Origin: Pseudoruegeria sp. SHC-113
GTDB lineage: Bacteria; Pseudomonadota; Alphaproteobacteria; Rhodobacterales; Rhodobacteraceae
DNA length: 64,000 bases
Direction of reading: 5' to 3'
NCBI RefSeq assembly: GCF_025376885.1
Contig: NZ_JAHUBR010000001.1
Location: 1,674,001 to 1,738,000, forward strand
Part shown: piece by piece, positions 53,863 through 62,535 of the stretch
Layout of the letters: every line of letters starts with the position of its first letter
How positions within the stretch are numbered: position 1 is the first letter of the stretch
Notes under the pieces: generated by a model
Database searches by the model: none
What the model was told of the DNA's origin: nothing
What the model saw: only the letters and a program-made list of their open reading frames with translations
Program-made: the position numbers and the translations under genes

Positions 53863-54605
53863 GCCTCTTCCCCCAGATAGGCCGCGCGGACTTCAGCGTT
53901 GGCGCGGATCTCCTCCACGGTGCCGGTTGCGATGATGCGGCCGTACACCAACACGCTGATGCGGTCGGCCAGCGCGAAAACGGCGTCCATATCGTGCTCC
54001 ACCAGCAGGATCGGGGCCTCATGGCGAAGCCCGTCAAGCATCGCGGTGAGCCGCTGGCTGCCCTCGGTGCCCAGCCCGGCCATGGGCTCGTCCATCAGGA
54101 AGGCCTTGGGCGCAAGCGTGAGCGCCACGGCCACCTCCAACTGGCGGCGCTGGCCGTGGGAGAGCGTGGCGACCACGCGGTGCGCCTCGGACAGCAGGCC
54201 GACGCGTTCCAGCGCGGCCTCGGCGCGAAGGCGCAAATCCCGATCCGCGCTGACGGACCGCCAGAAGCGCCAGGGCGAGCCAGCCGCCCCCACCGCGCCA
54301 AGCAGCACGTTCTGCAGCACGGTATCTTCCATCGCCAGCGCGGAAATCTGGAAGGTCCGCGCCAGCCCTTTCCGCGCCCGCAGGCGCGGGGGCAGGGCGG
54401 TGACGTCCTCGCCAAGCAGTTCCACGGTGCCCTGATCCGGCGCAAGGCTGCCGCTAATCTGCGCGATAAGCGTGGATTTCCCGGCCCCGTTGGGGCCGAT
54501 CACCGCATGGATTTCGCCCGCGCGCAGATCGAGCGAGATGGCGTCCGACGCCACAACAGCGCCAAAGCGCTTGGTGAGGCCACGGGTTTCCAGCAGGGTC
54601 GTCAT
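53859..54605 (-). CDS. livG: Branched-chain/aromatic-type ABC transporter ATPase 1
   Basis: 248 residues. Walker A GPNGAGKST, LARTFQISALAMEDTVLQNV, signature LSHGQRRQLEVAVAL (LSHGQ variant usual for LivG), Walker B KAFLMDEPMAGLG, H-loop LVEHDMDAVFALADRISVLV, ending in RAAYLGEEA, the LivG C-terminal motif. ATGA overlaps both neighbours, so the subunits are translated together. Confidence 0.9.
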   Translation of the reverse strand: MTTLLETRGLTKRFGAVVASDAISLDLRAGEIHAVIGPNGAGKSTLIAQISGSLAPDQGTVELLGEDVTALPPRLRARKGLARTFQISALAMEDTVLQNVLLGAVGAAGSPWRFWRSVSADRDLRLRAEAALERVGLLSEAHRVVATLSHGQRRQLEVAVALTLAPKAFLMDEPMAGLGTEGSQRLTAMLDGLRHEAPILLVEHDMDAVFALADRISVLVYGRIIATGTVEEIRANAEVRAAYLGEEA

Positions 54606-55582
54606 GCGCCGCCCTCCCGCTTGGTGAGCAGCCCGATGAGGCCTCCACGCCCGAACAGCACGATAGCAAGAAGCATGCCGCCAAGATAGATCAGCCAGTA
54701 CTCGGACAGCCCGCCGAGCCAGTGCTCCAACAGCACGAAAGTGGCCGCGCCGACGACGGGGCCAAAGAGCCGCCCGGTGCCGCCGATGATGATGAAGACG
54801 ATCAACTCGCCGCTCATCTGCCAGGAAAACATCGTCGGGCTGACGAAGCGGTTGAGATCGGCAAACAGCGCGCCCGCAAGCCCGGTGATCGCGCCGGAAA
54901 TCACGAAGGCGACCAGTTTCAGCCGGGTTGGATCGAGCCCGACCGTTTCCACCCGCGCAGGCGTCTGGCGCGCGGCGTTGAGCGCCAGCCCGAAGGGTGC
55001 GCGCATCAGCTTGGCAGTGGCGAAGAGAACTGCGCAGAGGATCGCAAGGCAGAGGCCGTAGAACTGGATCGGGTCAAGCGTGTTGAGCCCCGGAAAATCG
55101 TTGCGGATGTAGATCGATAACCCGTCTTCGCCGCCGTAAGCCGCCCAGCTGATGGTGAAGAAGTAAAACATCTGCCCGAAGGCCAGCGTGATCATGATGA
55201 AGTAAACGCCCGCCGTGCGCAGGGAGAGCAAGCCGATCACCAGCGCGGCGAAGGCGGAGGTGATCACGGCCACAAGCCAGATCACCGGCATGGATTTCGT
55301 GCCTTCGATCAGGACGGGCCATTCGGTGAGCGCCGTGTAACTCTGCGCGTGGTGGGCAAGGATGCCCATGGCGTAGCCGCCGATGCCGAAGAAGGCAGCG
55401 TGGCCAAGGCTTACGAGCCCTCCGATCCCGAGCGCGATGTTCAGGCCGGCAGCGGCCAGCGCGAAGATCACCGCACGGGTGGCCAGCGTGATGGTGAAAG
55501 GTTCGTCCGCCACATAGGCCCAGAGCGGCACGGCGATGAATCCGGCGAGGATCAGCAGGTTCAGGTGGCGCTCGGCAATCAT
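54602..55582 (-). CDS. livM: ABC transporter permease, LivM type
   Basis: 326 residues, eight to nine hydrophobic spans. LivM motifs: AAGLNIALGIGGLVSLGHAA, FFGIGGYAMGILA, SLRTAGVYFIMITLAFGQMF, LKLVAFVISGAITGLAGALF and IIGGTGRLFGPVVGAATFVL. Forms the membrane channel with LivH. ATGA overlaps with livG and livH. Confidence 0.92.
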   Translation of the reverse strand: MIAERHLNLLILAGFIAVPLWAYVADEPFTITLATRAVIFALAAAGLNIALGIGGLVSLGHAAFFGIGGYAMGILAHHAQSYTALTEWPVLIEGTKSMPVIWLVAVITSAFAALVIGLLSLRTAGVYFIMITLAFGQMFYFFTISWAAYGGEDGLSIYIRNDFPGLNTLDPIQFYGLCLAILCAVLFATAKLMRAPFGLALNAARQTPARVETVGLDPTRLKLVAFVISGAITGLAGALFADLNRFVSPTMFSWQMSGELIVFIIIGGTGRLFGPVVGAATFVLLEHWLGGLSEYWLIYLGGMLLAIVLFGRGGLIGLLTKREGGA

Positions 55583-56499
55583 GCGCGACTCCCGAACAGG
55601 CCCGTGGGGCGGAAGATCAGCACCGCGCCCATCAGGATGTAGATCAGCATGGAGGCCAGCGAGGCCCCGGCGGAGGTGGCGGTGGCGGGATCCATGAAGA
55701 GCTTGAACAGTTCGGGCAGGAAGATGCCGCCGAGCGTGTCCGTCAGCCCCACCAGCAGCGCCCCGATGAAAGCGCCCTTGATCGAGCCGATACCGCCGAT
55801 CACGATCACGACGAAGGCCAGGATCAGCACCGGCTCGCCCATGCCGACCTGTACCGACTGGATCGCCCCCACGAGCGCGCCCGCCAGTCCGGCAAGTGCT
55901 GCGCCAAGGGCGAAGATCAACGTGTAAAGCCTTGAAATATCGACGCCAAGGGCGGCGATCATCTCACGATCGTTCTCGCCCGCGCGGATCTGGATGCCGA
56001 TGCGGGTGCGGGTGATCAGCAGGCCCAGCCCTCCCGCTACCAGCAGGCCGATGCCGATGAGCGCAAGGCGGCAGAGCGGATACTGGATGCCGCCCGGCAG
56101 GGTGACGGGGCCGGAGAGCGCGGCAGGTACGTCCAGAAACAGCGGAAAGGAGCCGAAGAGCCAGCGCGTGCCTTCCGAGAAGATCAGGATCAGCGCGAAG
56201 GTGGCGAGCACCTGATCGAGGTGATCGCGCGCGTAAAGCCTTCGGATCACGAGGATTTCCACCAGCGCGCCGGCCATAGCGGCGGCGGTGAGCGCGGCCA
56301 TGAGCCCCAGCGCGAAAGAGCCCGTCGCCCCGGCCACGGCAGCCGCCGCGAAAGCGCCGACCATGTAAAGCGAGCCATGGGCGAGGTTGATCAGGCCCAT
56401 GACGCCGAAAATCAGCGTCAGGCCGGCCGCCATCAGAAACAGCATAACGCCGAACTGCAGCCCGTTCAGGATCTGCTCGGCCAGAAGAAGTGGGGTCAT
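55579..56499 (-). CDS. livH: ABC transporter permease, LivH type
   Basis: 306 residues, about eight spans. LivH motifs: NGLQFGVMLFLMAAGLTLIF, GVMGLINLAHGSLYMVGAFA, RTRIGIQIRAGENDREMIAA (coupling helix to the ATPase), ALGAALAGLAGALVGAIQSV, GGIGSIKGAFIGALLVGLTD. Second gene of the importer operon, 51 bases after the binding-protein gene with a hairpin between them. Confidence 0.92.
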   Translation of the reverse strand: MTPLLLAEQILNGLQFGVMLFLMAAGLTLIFGVMGLINLAHGSLYMVGAFAAAAVAGATGSFALGLMAALTAAAMAGALVEILVIRRLYARDHLDQVLATFALILIFSEGTRWLFGSFPLFLDVPAALSGPVTLPGGIQYPLCRLALIGIGLLVAGGLGLLITRTRIGIQIRAGENDREMIAALGVDISRLYTLIFALGAALAGLAGALVGAIQSVQVGMGEPVLILAFVVIVIGGIGSIKGAFIGALLVGLTDTLGGIFLPELFKLFMDPATATSAGASLASMLIYILMGAVLIFRPTGLFGSRA

Positions 56500-56518
56500 G
56501 TCAGGGCGTCAGTTGGGG

Positions 56519-56543
56519 GGAGCCGGGCGCGGGGCCCGGCTCC
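56519..56543 (-). other. Intercistronic hairpin between binding-protein and livH genes
   Basis: Perfect 10-bp stem GGAGCCGGGC / GCCCGGCTCC with a five-base loop and no U-tract. Hairpins in this position often stabilise the upstream message, giving excess binding protein over permease. Confidence 0.6.
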
Positions 56544-56550
56544 GGTCAGC

Positions 56551-57684
56551 TTACATCTTGCACTCGGCTGCGTAGGCGTCGGCGTGATCTTCAAGCGCCA
56601 CCCCGATGATCTTGTTGGTGTAGACGTCACCTTCCTTGATCACTTCGCGCGCGTAGATCGTCTGGATCGGGTGGTGGTTCGGGCCGAACTTGAAACCGCC
56701 TCGGGTGGAGGCGAAATCAGCCGCTTCCAGTGCCGCGCGGAAAGCGTCGGCGTCCGAGACATCGGCGGCTGCGACGGCCGAGATCAGCAGGTTTGCGGTG
56801 TCAAAGCCCTGGCTCGCGTAGAGCGAGGGCAGACGGCCGTATTCGGCTTCAAAGCTGGCGACGAAGGCCGTGTTGGCCTCGTTGTCCAGATCCTTGCTCC
56901 ACTGAGAGGTGTTCACCACGCCGAGCGCGGCATCGCCCACTGCCTGCAGGATGCCCTGATCAAAGGAGAAGGCGGGGCCGACGACGGGGATCTCCACGCC
57001 GCTGTCGGCATATTGCTTCAGGAAGCTGATGCCCATGCCGCCGGGCAGGAAGAAGAAGACGCTGTCAGCGCCCGAGGCCCGGATCTGGGCAATCTCTGCG
57101 GCGTAATCGGTCTGGCCGAGCTGGGTGTAGACCTCGCCCGCCAGTTCGCCTTCAAAGAAGCGCTTGTAGCCGGTGAGCGCGTCCTGACCGGCCGGGTAGT
57201 TCGGCGCGAGGATGAAGCTGTTCTTGTAACCGGCGGAATTCGCGTAAGATCCTGCGGCTTCATGCAGGTTGTCGTTCTGCCATGCGACGTTGAAGTAATT
57301 CTCGTGGCAGCCCTTGCCGGCCAGCGCGGAAGGCCCTGCGTTGGGCGAGAGGTAGAACTTGCCCTGCGCGGTGGCGGCGGGCACCACGGCCATGGCGAGG
57401 TTGGACCAGATGATGCCGGTGAGCACATCCACCTTCTCGGACTGGATCATCTTGTCGGCCAGTTGCACGGCCACATCCGGTTTGCGCTGATCGTCTTCGA
57501 TCACCACTTCGATATCGTCGCGGCCGGATTGCTTGATCGCCAGCATGAAGCCGTCGCGCACGTCGATGCCAAGGCCAGCACCGCCGCCCGACAGCGTGGT
57601 GATCATGCCCACTTTCACCTCGGCAAAGGCCGGGGCGGCCAGTGCGGCGATCGCGGCAGACAGCAGCAAGGGTTTCATCGTCAT
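56551..57684 (-). CDS. ABC transporter substrate-binding protein, LivK/HAAT type
   Basis: 377 residues, start at the second of three close ATGs because AGGGAG lies six bases before it. Signal peptide PLLLSAAIAALAAPAFA, then EVKVGMITTLSGGGAGLGID, IEVVIEDDQRKPDVAVQLAD, GIIWSNLAMAVVPAATAQGK and DSVFFFLPGGMGISFLKQYA. The sequence resembles the type-1 binding proteins linked to aromatic-acid uptake at least as much as leucine ones; the ligand is unknown. First gene of the importer operon, 72 bases after the tandem glycosyltransferase. Confidence 0.9.
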   Translation of the reverse strand: MTMKPLLLSAAIAALAAPAFAEVKVGMITTLSGGGAGLGIDVRDGFMLAIKQSGRDDIEVVIEDDQRKPDVAVQLADKMIQSEKVDVLTGIIWSNLAMAVVPAATAQGKFYLSPNAGPSALAGKGCHENYFNVAWQNDNLHEAAGSYANSAGYKNSFILAPNYPAGQDALTGYKRFFEGELAGEVYTQLGQTDYAAEIAQIRASGADSVFFFLPGGMGISFLKQYADSGVEIPVVGPAFSFDQGILQAVGDAALGVVNTSQWSKDLDNEANTAFVASFEAEYGRLPSLYASQGFDTANLLISAVAAADVSDADAFRAALEAADFASTRGGFKFGPNHHPIQTIYAREVIKEGDVYTNKIIGVALEDHADAYAAECKM

Positions 57685-57756
57685 CTTCATCTCCCTGAGG
57701 TTCGTCTTTTTGGCTTTGCGACACTTGAGCGCGAAACGCAGGGAAAGGAAAGCCTT

Positions 57757-60468
57757 TTAGGGCGGCGGGGCTTCGCAGAGGCGGTCCAGTACTTGCGTGT
57801 AGCGCGTAATCGCTTCTTGCGCCCTTTGCCGCGCTGCCGTGCGTAGGGCTTCGCGGCCCGCGCTGCCCAGCGGTTGCCGGATCTGCGCCGCGACAGCCGC
57901 GAGAAAGCTGCGCCTGTCGGGGCAAAGCGTCACGTCCTCCGGCGAAATCCCCGGCACATCCGTCGCGATCACGGGGAGCCCGTGCGCCCGGTACATCTGC
58001 ACCTTCAGCGGATTCATATAGGTGGACACCCTGTCGGCCACATGGGGCATCAGCCCGGCGTTGGCCCCGCGAAAGACTTCTGCCGCCTGCTGCTCGGGCA
58101 ACGGCCCCCAATAGACGGCCTTGGGATGTGCCAGAAGGCGGCTCAGGTCCGAGCCAGCGCGGCTGGCGGAGCCGATCAGGTGCAGGCCGCTGCACGCTTC
58201 AAGATCGGCGATTTCGGCCATCAACTGCCAATCTATCCGGTCGTTCATATTGCCGGAGTAAACGAGCTTGCCCGGCTCCGTCCGGGCCTCTGGTGCGGCA
58301 TCGCCGGTGCCGGGCAGGTACCAGTTCTCGATCACCGACACATCCCGCCGCCCACCGGTGCCGGTATCCAGGAACCCGTTCTGCTCGAAATAAGCCTTGT
58401 TGGCGGGGGCATTCACGATGATCTCACCCGCAAGGCGGCTGAGCGCAAGATACTGTGCGCCCATGGTCATCAGGCCGCGCCCGCCCCAGGCAAACTGGTT
58501 GTCCACGATGTCCACCGCGAAGCGGAAGCACGACAGGATCGGGTAGGCATGGTGCAGATGTGGCACGACAGGAAAGATCAGGATCCGGGTGTTCTCCGGG
58601 GTGAGCCCTTCTTCCGCCAGATAGTGCGTCAGGTTCCGCGGCAGGTCGGCGCCCTGCCTCAGTTCGATCTGGTGTTGCTCGATCCCGAAGCCGTCGCGGC
58701 TCAGCCGAAGCGCCTTTTCGCGCAGGCCGGGGGCGATCAGCTTGGCGTCATGGGAGAAGGCGGAGCCATTGCCTTCATAGCTGGTGCGGACATCCTCGCT
58801 GCAGAACTCCAGCTGGATCACGCGCGTGTCCGGGTGACGCCGCGCGTAGCCACGGGCGACCTGATCCACCCGCCGCCCATAGAGGCCGCTGTCAAATTGT
58901 TTCCAGAGGATCAGCAGGGCAGGCGGGGTAGCCTTGGGGCTGCCTGAGGCCCGGGCTGCCGGGCGGGCGGCGTCTTCCTTCAAGCAGAGAAGCGCCGATG
59001 CCGTGGGGCTGGCCTTCTGCGCGGCGGCAGTGAATCCAGCATAGGCGCCGCCAAGGGTGAAGGCCTCGGGCAGGGCCACGGGGGCCTTCGCCTGCACCAC
59101 GGCGGCAAGGGCCTGGCCGAAACTGTCCCGCCTGAACAGATGCACCCCGGGCGTGCCTTCCAGATCGGCCACGCTTTCGCTGTAGGGCACAAGGGCGGGG
59201 CGGCCCGCGGCCAGGGCGTCGCCGATCTTGGACGAGATCTGGTACCGGGTGATCTCCTCGGTATCTGCGCTTTCGGAAGGGAAGCCGGTAAGCAGTGCGT
59301 CGAACCCCTGCAGGATCTCGTGCAACTTGGTGTCGGCGATATCGCGCCGGATCGTGACACCGTGGGCGGAAAGCTCTTCGGCCAGGGTTTCGGGCTCGAA
59401 TATCCCGTAAACATGGAAGGAAATCTCCAACCCCTGCGCCCAGCCCGCGATGCGCAGCGCGCGCGCGGCTTCGACGATGCCCTTGTGCGGGCGCACGGTG
59501 CCGATGAACCCTATCTTCAGTGTCGCAGGCTTTGCCCGCTCGCCCGAGCCGCTTTCCTTGTCGCCGGCGGCAAGGGGCGGGCGGGCGGTGGTGGAGCGCG
59601 CTTTGCGGGCATGGCGCACGAGTTCGGCACCGTGCAAGTCCGCCAAGGGGCGGCTTGCCGCGGTATGGGCCGTGATCGTCCCGGTCAGGTGGCGCGCAAG
59701 CGAGGCCGTATGCCCACCGTAGAGCCTGTCATCCGCGGCGCGGGCCGCGAAATGGGCTTCGTTGTCATCATGGTCGAGGATCAGCCGCGTCTGCGCATCC
59801 GCGATCTGGGCGGTCAGTTCGAAGGTCGGATAGCGCGGCTTGCACATCCAGATCGTCGGAAACCGCAGGCCGACCGCCTGCATCAGCCGGTAGGCGGTGC
59901 GCCGCTCGGCCCAGGGGATCATCACACGGTCAAACGCGCTGCCCCTGAGCGGCGGCCAAACAGCAGATCCAAATTCCGGCAGGAGATAGCTGAACACCAC
60001 CGCAGGCCGCCGCTCCTTGAGCGCGTTATAGAGCACAAAAGCCCGCCCCAACGGGTTATGCGCCCCGTCCCAGCAGGTGATCGCAACAGACTCAGGCTGA
60101 TCGGCGATGGCCTTTGCCGCCATGATCTGGGCGAACAGATCGTGGGTTGCCCCGTCCCGGTCCGCGATCCGCGTGGTCACATGTTTGACGGCTTGCCCGT
60201 CAAACACATAAAGCGCGATCTGATCGCCGGTCTTCAGGCCCTCAGCGGAGAAGGCGAAACCCATGTGGCCGGGAATTCCAAGGGCTGTGTTCACATCGGG
60301 CCGCGGGCGGGGCCATTCCAGCAAGCGGGCCGGGCGGTCGTTGATCAACAGGATCGGCTGCGCCTCGGGCCGCGCTGTGGCGACCCAGCCTTCGATCGTA
60401 TCGCCGTCGGTCAGATCGATGTGGCCGAAGGCTTCGCTGCGGCTGTTGGCGGCACGGGGTTTATTCAT
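57757..60468 (-). CDS. Tandem glycosyltransferase with an N-terminal glycan-associated domain
   Basis: 903 residues. Residues about 10-115 are a beta-rich domain (FGHIDLTDGDTIEGWVATAR ... IPGHMGFAFSAEG) of a type often seen in alphaproteobacterial surface-glycan proteins. Residues about 130-470 are a first GT-B-like part with KIGFIGTVRPHKGIVEAARA near 316 and KIGDALAAGRPALVPYSESV near 430. Residues about 515-900 are a second one with IENWYLPG near 709 and MYRAHGLPVIATDVPGISPE near 815. No membrane span. Two activities in one chain could build a disaccharide or alternate linkages. Preceded by AAGG; follows the helical-repeat/hydrolase gene. Confidence 0.8.
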   Translation of the reverse strand: MNKPRAANSRSEAFGHIDLTDGDTIEGWVATARPEAQPILLINDRPARLLEWPRPRPDVNTALGIPGHMGFAFSAEGLKTGDQIALYVFDGQAVKHVTTRIADRDGATHDLFAQIMAAKAIADQPESVAITCWDGAHNPLGRAFVLYNALKERRPAVVFSYLLPEFGSAVWPPLRGSAFDRVMIPWAERRTAYRLMQAVGLRFPTIWMCKPRYPTFELTAQIADAQTRLILDHDDNEAHFAARAADDRLYGGHTASLARHLTGTITAHTAASRPLADLHGAELVRHARKARSTTARPPLAAGDKESGSGERAKPATLKIGFIGTVRPHKGIVEAARALRIAGWAQGLEISFHVYGIFEPETLAEELSAHGVTIRRDIADTKLHEILQGFDALLTGFPSESADTEEITRYQISSKIGDALAAGRPALVPYSESVADLEGTPGVHLFRRDSFGQALAAVVQAKAPVALPEAFTLGGAYAGFTAAAQKASPTASALLCLKEDAARPAARASGSPKATPPALLILWKQFDSGLYGRRVDQVARGYARRHPDTRVIQLEFCSEDVRTSYEGNGSAFSHDAKLIAPGLREKALRLSRDGFGIEQHQIELRQGADLPRNLTHYLAEEGLTPENTRILIFPVVPHLHHAYPILSCFRFAVDIVDNQFAWGGRGLMTMGAQYLALSRLAGEIIVNAPANKAYFEQNGFLDTGTGGRRDVSVIENWYLPGTGDAAPEARTEPGKLVYSGNMNDRIDWQLMAEIADLEACSGLHLIGSASRAGSDLSRLLAHPKAVYWGPLPEQQAAEVFRGANAGLMPHVADRVSTYMNPLKVQMYRAHGLPVIATDVPGISPEDVTLCPDRRSFLAAVAAQIRQPLGSAGREALRTAARQRAQEAITRYTQVLDRLCEAPPP

Positions 60469-60541
60469 GACTGGGCCTTGCTGCGCACAGGAATGTTTGG
60501 AGGGGCCACGCGAAAGGATGGCTGGGGTGGGACGCGGGGCC

Positions 60542-62233
60542 TCATGTCAGGCCCAACGTGTCGAGCCTGCGTTCGAATGCGCCAGACACAAGCGCATGGC
60601 CGAAGACGAAATGGTCTTCAGCCCCCTCGATGGCTTCGATCTCAACGGTGGGAAGATCGGCGATGGCCTCAGCCTGCGCGCGGTCACAGGCGTTCTGGGC
60701 GCCGAAGAACTGGATATGGCGCGCTTGCGAGGCCTCGATCAGCGGGCGCAGGCGGGCGTCCTGCGCTGAAATGCTCTGACGCGCCTTCTGGAGCAACAGG
60801 AACTGCGGCGTGTGCAGCGAGCGCGGGATGGTTTCGCTCGCGAAGCCGTACAGATCGGTCGCCCCGGCAAAAGAGAGCACGGCCTCGACATTGGCGAGGT
60901 GGCCATAGCGCGCCGCGCCATAGCCCCCGAGCGAGCAGCCGATGTGGATGCGGCGGCTGGAGCCCAGCTGCGTATGGAGCCTGTCCAACCCTAGCAGCGC
61001 CTCGGCCTCATCGGCGCCCAGCCCTTCGATCCCTTGGTGAAACATCGCCTTGCGGGTTTCGCGCAGGTAGATGGCGTTCAGGCCGCGCTCCTCAAAGAAA
61101 CGGTCAAGGAAGCGCATGTTCAGAAAGGAGAAATTGATCCCCGTGCTGCCAAGGAAAACAACAACCGTGGGGCGGCCCGGCCCGGCTTTTACAATCTCAA
61201 CTGTCTGGCGCGGATCCCCCGTCAGGCGGTGGCTCTGGCCGAGCCCGCACGCGGAAGCATGGGCAACGGTCTTGGCAAAGGAAGCCGCGTAGGGGATCGG
61301 TTCCATTGCGAGGCCTCGGGCGATTCTTTGTGCCGTGGCGGTGTCGCTAAGAGCCATGGCCGAGACCGCGTAATGCAAATGATAGCGGGAGTCATGTTCC
61401 GGGCCGGGTGGAGACAACAGGCTGTATGCGGTGTGAAAGGCCTGCGGAGCGATACGGGCGCGGTGCAGGAGGAAGGCCAGCATCCAATCGCCGGGATGCG
61501 CCGCAATTGCGCCCGGAAAACCATCGGCAACCGCATCGCTCTGCCCGGCCGCCATCTGCAGGCGCAGCAGGTTGCGCACGTGATCGGCACGGGTCGGGTC
61601 CGCCGCCTGCAGCCGCTGTGTGAGGGCGATGGCTTCGGTATGGCGGCCCAGTAGGCTCAGCAGTTCGGCATGGAATTGTCGGGTCAGGGGCGATGCGTCC
61701 GGCGCGACGTCGGAGCCTGCGGGGTGCATCACATCCAGCACCGCCACAGCGGCCTCCAGATCCCCCGCTTCCACCAGCAGTTTCACCAGCGCCCAGCCGT
61801 GACGGGGCAGGCGGGCGGCATCAAACAGGATCCGGTGGCACGCGATCTGATGCGGCAGCTTTTCCTGAGCGGCTGATGTGAGAAGCGCCTCCGACGTGGC
61901 GATCAGTTCCCGGCGGTCCAGATCCGCGGCGGCGAGGCGTTTTAGAAGTTCGAGCGCCAATGGGGCCGTGCCGTGGCCGGCCGTCAGAAATCCACCGATC
62001 CTTTGTGCCATCCAGCGCGCGACGTCCGGACGCGCAAGCCCGGCAAGAAGCGTTATGCTGGCCAGTTCCCGATCGTCTTCCGCCAACGCCCTGTCAAACA
62101 TCGGAACAAGGCCGCGCTTCTGTGCAAGCTCATCTGCCAGAACCACGAGATCCGGTAGAGATTTTGTTGCGATTGCTTCCGGCAGGCCGGGCGAATCCGG
62201 CACGGATTGGATCTGAGTCTGGTTCTGGCCCAA
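60542..62233 (-). CDS. Helical-repeat protein with C-terminal alpha/beta-hydrolase domain
   Basis: 563 residues if started at TTG (an in-frame stop lies just upstream; a GTG 30 bases in is the alternative). Residues about 20-310 are TPR-like helical pairs (APLALELLKRLAAADLDRRE, ALVKLLVEAGDLEAAVAVLD, LSLLGRHTEAIALTQRLQAA). Residues about 345-560 look like an alpha/beta hydrolase: VVVFLGSTGINFSFLNMRFL, nucleophile elbow GCSLGGYGAARYG (Ser near 432), VLSFAGATDLYGF and a late His in GAEDHFVFGHALV. Esterase or acyltransferase activity on a glycan or lipid is possible. Function not recognised. Confidence 0.7.
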   Translation of the reverse strand: MGQNQTQIQSVPDSPGLPEAIATKSLPDLVVLADELAQKRGLVPMFDRALAEDDRELASITLLAGLARPDVARWMAQRIGGFLTAGHGTAPLALELLKRLAAADLDRRELIATSEALLTSAAQEKLPHQIACHRILFDAARLPRHGWALVKLLVEAGDLEAAVAVLDVMHPAGSDVAPDASPLTRQFHAELLSLLGRHTEAIALTQRLQAADPTRADHVRNLLRLQMAAGQSDAVADGFPGAIAAHPGDWMLAFLLHRARIAPQAFHTAYSLLSPPGPEHDSRYHLHYAVSAMALSDTATAQRIARGLAMEPIPYAASFAKTVAHASACGLGQSHRLTGDPRQTVEIVKAGPGRPTVVVFLGSTGINFSFLNMRFLDRFFEERGLNAIYLRETRKAMFHQGIEGLGADEAEALLGLDRLHTQLGSSRRIHIGCSLGGYGAARYGHLANVEAVLSFAGATDLYGFASETIPRSLHTPQFLLLQKARQSISAQDARLRPLIEASQARHIQFFGAQNACDRAQAEAIADLPTVEIEAIEGAEDHFVFGHALVSGAFERRLDTLGLT

Positions 62234-62535
62234 GGTCCCGGCCTAATGTCTGTACGTATCTGAGTGCCGACCATCATTGCCGATGCTGGCAAAAAACGGT
62301 ATCAACTCAAGGGTGTGCGATCAACCTCTTTGTCGGTGGGACTGGTGCAGCGGAGGGAAAAAAGCATGCACACGAGGGCAAGAGCAGGCGAAGCCACAGC
62401 GGCTGCGCTTTATCGCCGGGCTTGGCGGGCCGAAAAGTGCTGATCGCGCAGGTGGCCTGCCGTGTTTGCCGGATTGAGGGATTGGGCGTTGCCGGTGTAA
62501 ATATAATGTTTACATCTAGTTGTATGTAGGTTGGA
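62234..62535. other. Gene-free divergent region
   Basis: 302 bases between the helical-repeat/hydrolase gene and the acyl-AMP ligase, less GC-rich at its right end. It holds a 19-bp AT-rich palindrome with TATAAT inside it. No ORF with a ribosome site, no other repeat and no RNA gene was recognised in the rest. Confidence 0.5.
62496..62514 (+). promoter_or_regulatory. Palindromic operator over the -10 box of the acyl-AMP ligase gene
   Basis: TGTAAA-TATAATG-TTTACA: perfect 6-base arms around a 7-base centre that contains the consensus -10 TATAAT. No good -35 lies at 16-18 bases, suggesting an activator-dependent or repressor-covered promoter. It is 21 bases before the ATG. Confidence 0.5.

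Noticed and set aside
56221-57846. A 541-codon plus-strand open frame
   Set aside because: Antisense to livH and the substrate-binding protein gene; composition is that of a shadow frame.
59140-61137. A 665-codon plus-strand open frame
   Set aside because: Antisense to the tandem glycosyltransferase and the helical-repeat/hydrolase gene; no domain recognisable in it.
62496-62514. PpsR/CrtJ site reading of the palindrome (TGT-N12-ACA)
   Set aside because: The spacing between TGT and ACA is 13, not 12, and no photosynthesis gene is nearby.
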